From contig CAZJAZ010000031.1 in assembly GCA_964544305.1 (NCBI GenBank), positions 1 through 32,446 on the forward strand: a stretch of DNA of 32,446 nt, in the 5' to 3' direction. Shown here piece by piece: positions 31,352 through 32,446 of the stretch (its first letter is position 1; the number at the start of each line of letters is the position of its first letter). The notes beneath the pieces were generated by a model. That model did not search any database and was not told the origin of the DNA. It was given only the letters and a program-made list of their open reading frames with translations. The stretch is from JAFDWI01 sp964544305. GTDB taxonomy: Bacteria > Actinomycetota > Acidimicrobiia > Acidimicrobiales > Iamiaceae. A program made the position numbers and the translations under genes.

Positions 31352-32275
31352 TTACCAGCCGACCTCATCGCAGCCGGTGTGGTCGGCTGGTTCGATCTGA
31401 AGAGTTGCATGTCCGATCTCGAATCGATCGTGTAACAGGTCGCGTGCAACATCGAGCACGGCGTGACTGTCGGCTCCAGCTTCAATGGTGAGATGGACCG
31501 AGGCGGTATCCATCCCAGAGGTCAACGTCCAGATATGCATGTCATGGACGTCAATGACGCCATTGATGCTTTGTAAGGAATTATGCACTTCATCAAGATC
31601 AATTCCCACTGGGGCGGCTTGCAACAATATCCGCAGCGATCGTCCGCCTAGGTGCCAGGCACGCGGCACAATCCACAACCCAATTGCGACACCAAAGACA
31701 GCGTCCGCCCATGTCCAACCAAACGCTTTGAGCAGTATTGCCGCGACAATCACACCCGCAGAACCGACCATGTCGGCGAGCACTTCGAGCGCGGCGCCTT
31801 CGACGTTCAGGCTCTCGCTGGCCCCTTCACGGAGCACCAAATACGCGATCACGTTCACGACAAGACCGATAATGGCCACCACCAGCATCGGTGTACTCGT
31901 CACGTGCGCAGGCGAGTTGATGCGACGGACCGCTTCGATCAACACATACAACGCCACCCCAAACAACAACAACGCGTTGCAAAACGATGCAATGATTTCA
32001 AGGCGATACAGCCCGTACGTGTGGCTTGTTTGGTCGGATCGTTTCGCATGGCGTGCAGCCAACGTGATTGCAGCCAACGCCATGGCGAGACCAACGACGT
32101 CGGTGAGCATGTGGCCCGCATCAGACAAGAGCGCGAGCGAGTTTGAGGTGAACGCGGTGACGACTTCAACAACCAGAAACGCGGTCGTCAATCCAAGAAC
32201 GACGGCGAGACGCTTGACGTGGCGCGCTCCGGATCCCATCGGCACATGGCTGTGGGAATGATCGTGGCCACCCAT
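31352..32275 (-). CDS. Cation diffusion facilitator (CzcD/ZitB-like metal exporter)
   Basis: A proton-coupled divalent metal exporter of the CDF family (307 aa): histidine-rich N-terminus (HDHSHSH), six membrane segments, and a cytoplasmic C-terminal domain with DVHDMHIWTLTSG. The metal site of segment 2 is intact (SDAGHMLTD, His55 and Asp59). In segment 5 the usual HxxxD reads ExxxD (Glu164, Asp168 in LEVLADMVGS), so metal preference may differ from zinc. The 171 bp upstream to the window end hold no gene, only a short inverted repeat at 32295-32307 that could be an operator. Confidence 0.93.
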   Translation of the reverse strand: MGGHDHSHSHVPMGSGARHVKRLAVVLGLTTAFLVVEVVTAFTSNSLALLSDAGHMLTDVVGLAMALAAITLAARHAKRSDQTSHTYGLYRLEIIASFCNALLLFGVALYVLIEAVRRINSPAHVTSTPMLVVAIIGLVVNVIAYLVLREGASESLNVEGAALEVLADMVGSAGVIVAAILLKAFGWTWADAVFGVAIGLWIVPRAWHLGGRSLRILLQAAPVGIDLDEVHNSLQSINGVIDVHDMHIWTLTSGMDTASVHLTIEAGADSHAVLDVARDLLHDRFEIGHATLQIEPADHTGCDEVGW

Positions 32276-32294
32276 CTACAAGACCGTTCGGAAA

Positions 32295-32307
32295 CGAATC
32301 CGATTCG
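32295..32307. promoter_or_regulatory. Possible operator upstream of the CDF exporter gene
   Basis: CGAATC-C-GATTCG is a perfect 6-1-6 inverted repeat about 20 bp before the exporter start, with further partial symmetry (AAA on the left, GTTT on the right). Metal-sensing ArsR/SmtB or MerR regulators bind such sites, but no regulator is encoded here and the match is not specific. Confidence 0.35.
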
Positions 32308-32446
32308 CGTTTGCGCGTTCGTCCACGCGTCAGACAGTAGTGCCGCACGGGAAGCGAGACGCGAAGATCCCGCCCGACGCGCATTGCCGGACGGGATCAA
32401 TGCAACAAGGGTTACGAAGTTGGTAATGAATTGGGGGTCGGCACTT

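Noticed and set aside
32366..32400. GATCCCG/CGGGATC inverted repeat near the window end as a terminator
   Set aside because: Arms of seven bases around a loop of about 19 bases without a T-run are weak, and no gene end is next to it.

Overview
The window looks like part of an actinobacterial chromosome, most likely from the class Acidimicrobiia and probably a metagenome scaffold. The evidence is moderately high GC, frequent TTG/GTG starts, an actinobacterial-type LexA box, DnaE2, an actinobacterial HNH endonuclease, DUF4214 surface proteins and DUF2127, plus two 100-N scaffold gaps (6165-6264 and 30862-30961). The lineage is an inference from gene content. Coding density is high, no stretch over 300 bases lacks a gene, and there is no phage, IS element or CRISPR array.

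Layout. 1-5.0 kb: a PhyH-type dioxygenase, a repeat-rich coiled-coil membrane protein, and SOS-controlled dnaE2 (translesion polymerase) with a LexA box 12 bp before its start. 5.0-6.4 kb (minus): a PilZ protein, a SRPBCC protein and a gap-broken OsmC. 6.5-10.6 kb (plus): ppa, then a tightly overlapping trio of D-aminoacylase-like amidohydrolase, class-V aminotransferase and ung. 10.6-11.6 kb (minus): a membrane protein and a putative lipoprotein. 11.7-12.4 kb: a vapBC toxin-antitoxin pair. 12.5-17.7 kb: an envelope region with an L,D-transpeptidase and a GH43-like secreted protein that both carry four DUF4214-type modules, plus an HNH endonuclease and an acyltransferase. 17.7-22.5 kb: SDR, NiCoT nickel/cobalt permease, two tandem TerC paralogues and a DUF2127 protein. 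22.5-25.4 kb (minus): an MFS-amidase pair behind tRNA-Arg(ACG). 25.5-29.1 kb (plus): haloalkane dehalogenase-like hydrolase, Old Yellow Enzyme-like reductase and a PAS-GGDEF cyclase. 29.1-30.9 kb (minus): an overlapping operon of two ferritin-like diiron proteins and a zinc-ribbon protein. The end holds a VOC protein and a CDF metal exporter.

The most unusual feature is a family of perfect or near-perfect palindromes of about 47-63 bp with 3-nt loops. Two lie inside dnaE2 and preserve its frame (57 and 63 bp, adding 19 and 21 residues). One is intergenic upstream of the SRPBCC gene. One supplies the stop codon of the HNH gene and abuts the start of the L,D-transpeptidase gene. Three copies share one core and differ at two arm positions, with matching changes in the opposite arm, so palindromy is kept while sequence drifts. 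This resembles, by analogy only, the Rickettsia palindromic elements that insert in frame into genes. A fifth, unrelated 42-bp palindrome lies in frame in one of the ferritin-like genes.

Functional themes are SOS mutagenesis and repair (dnaE2, ung), c-di-GMP signalling (PilZ, GGDEF), metal handling (NiCoT, TerC pair, CDF, diiron proteins), cell-surface building (transpeptidase, GH43-like protein, acyltransferase) and catabolism of amides, haloalkanes and enones.
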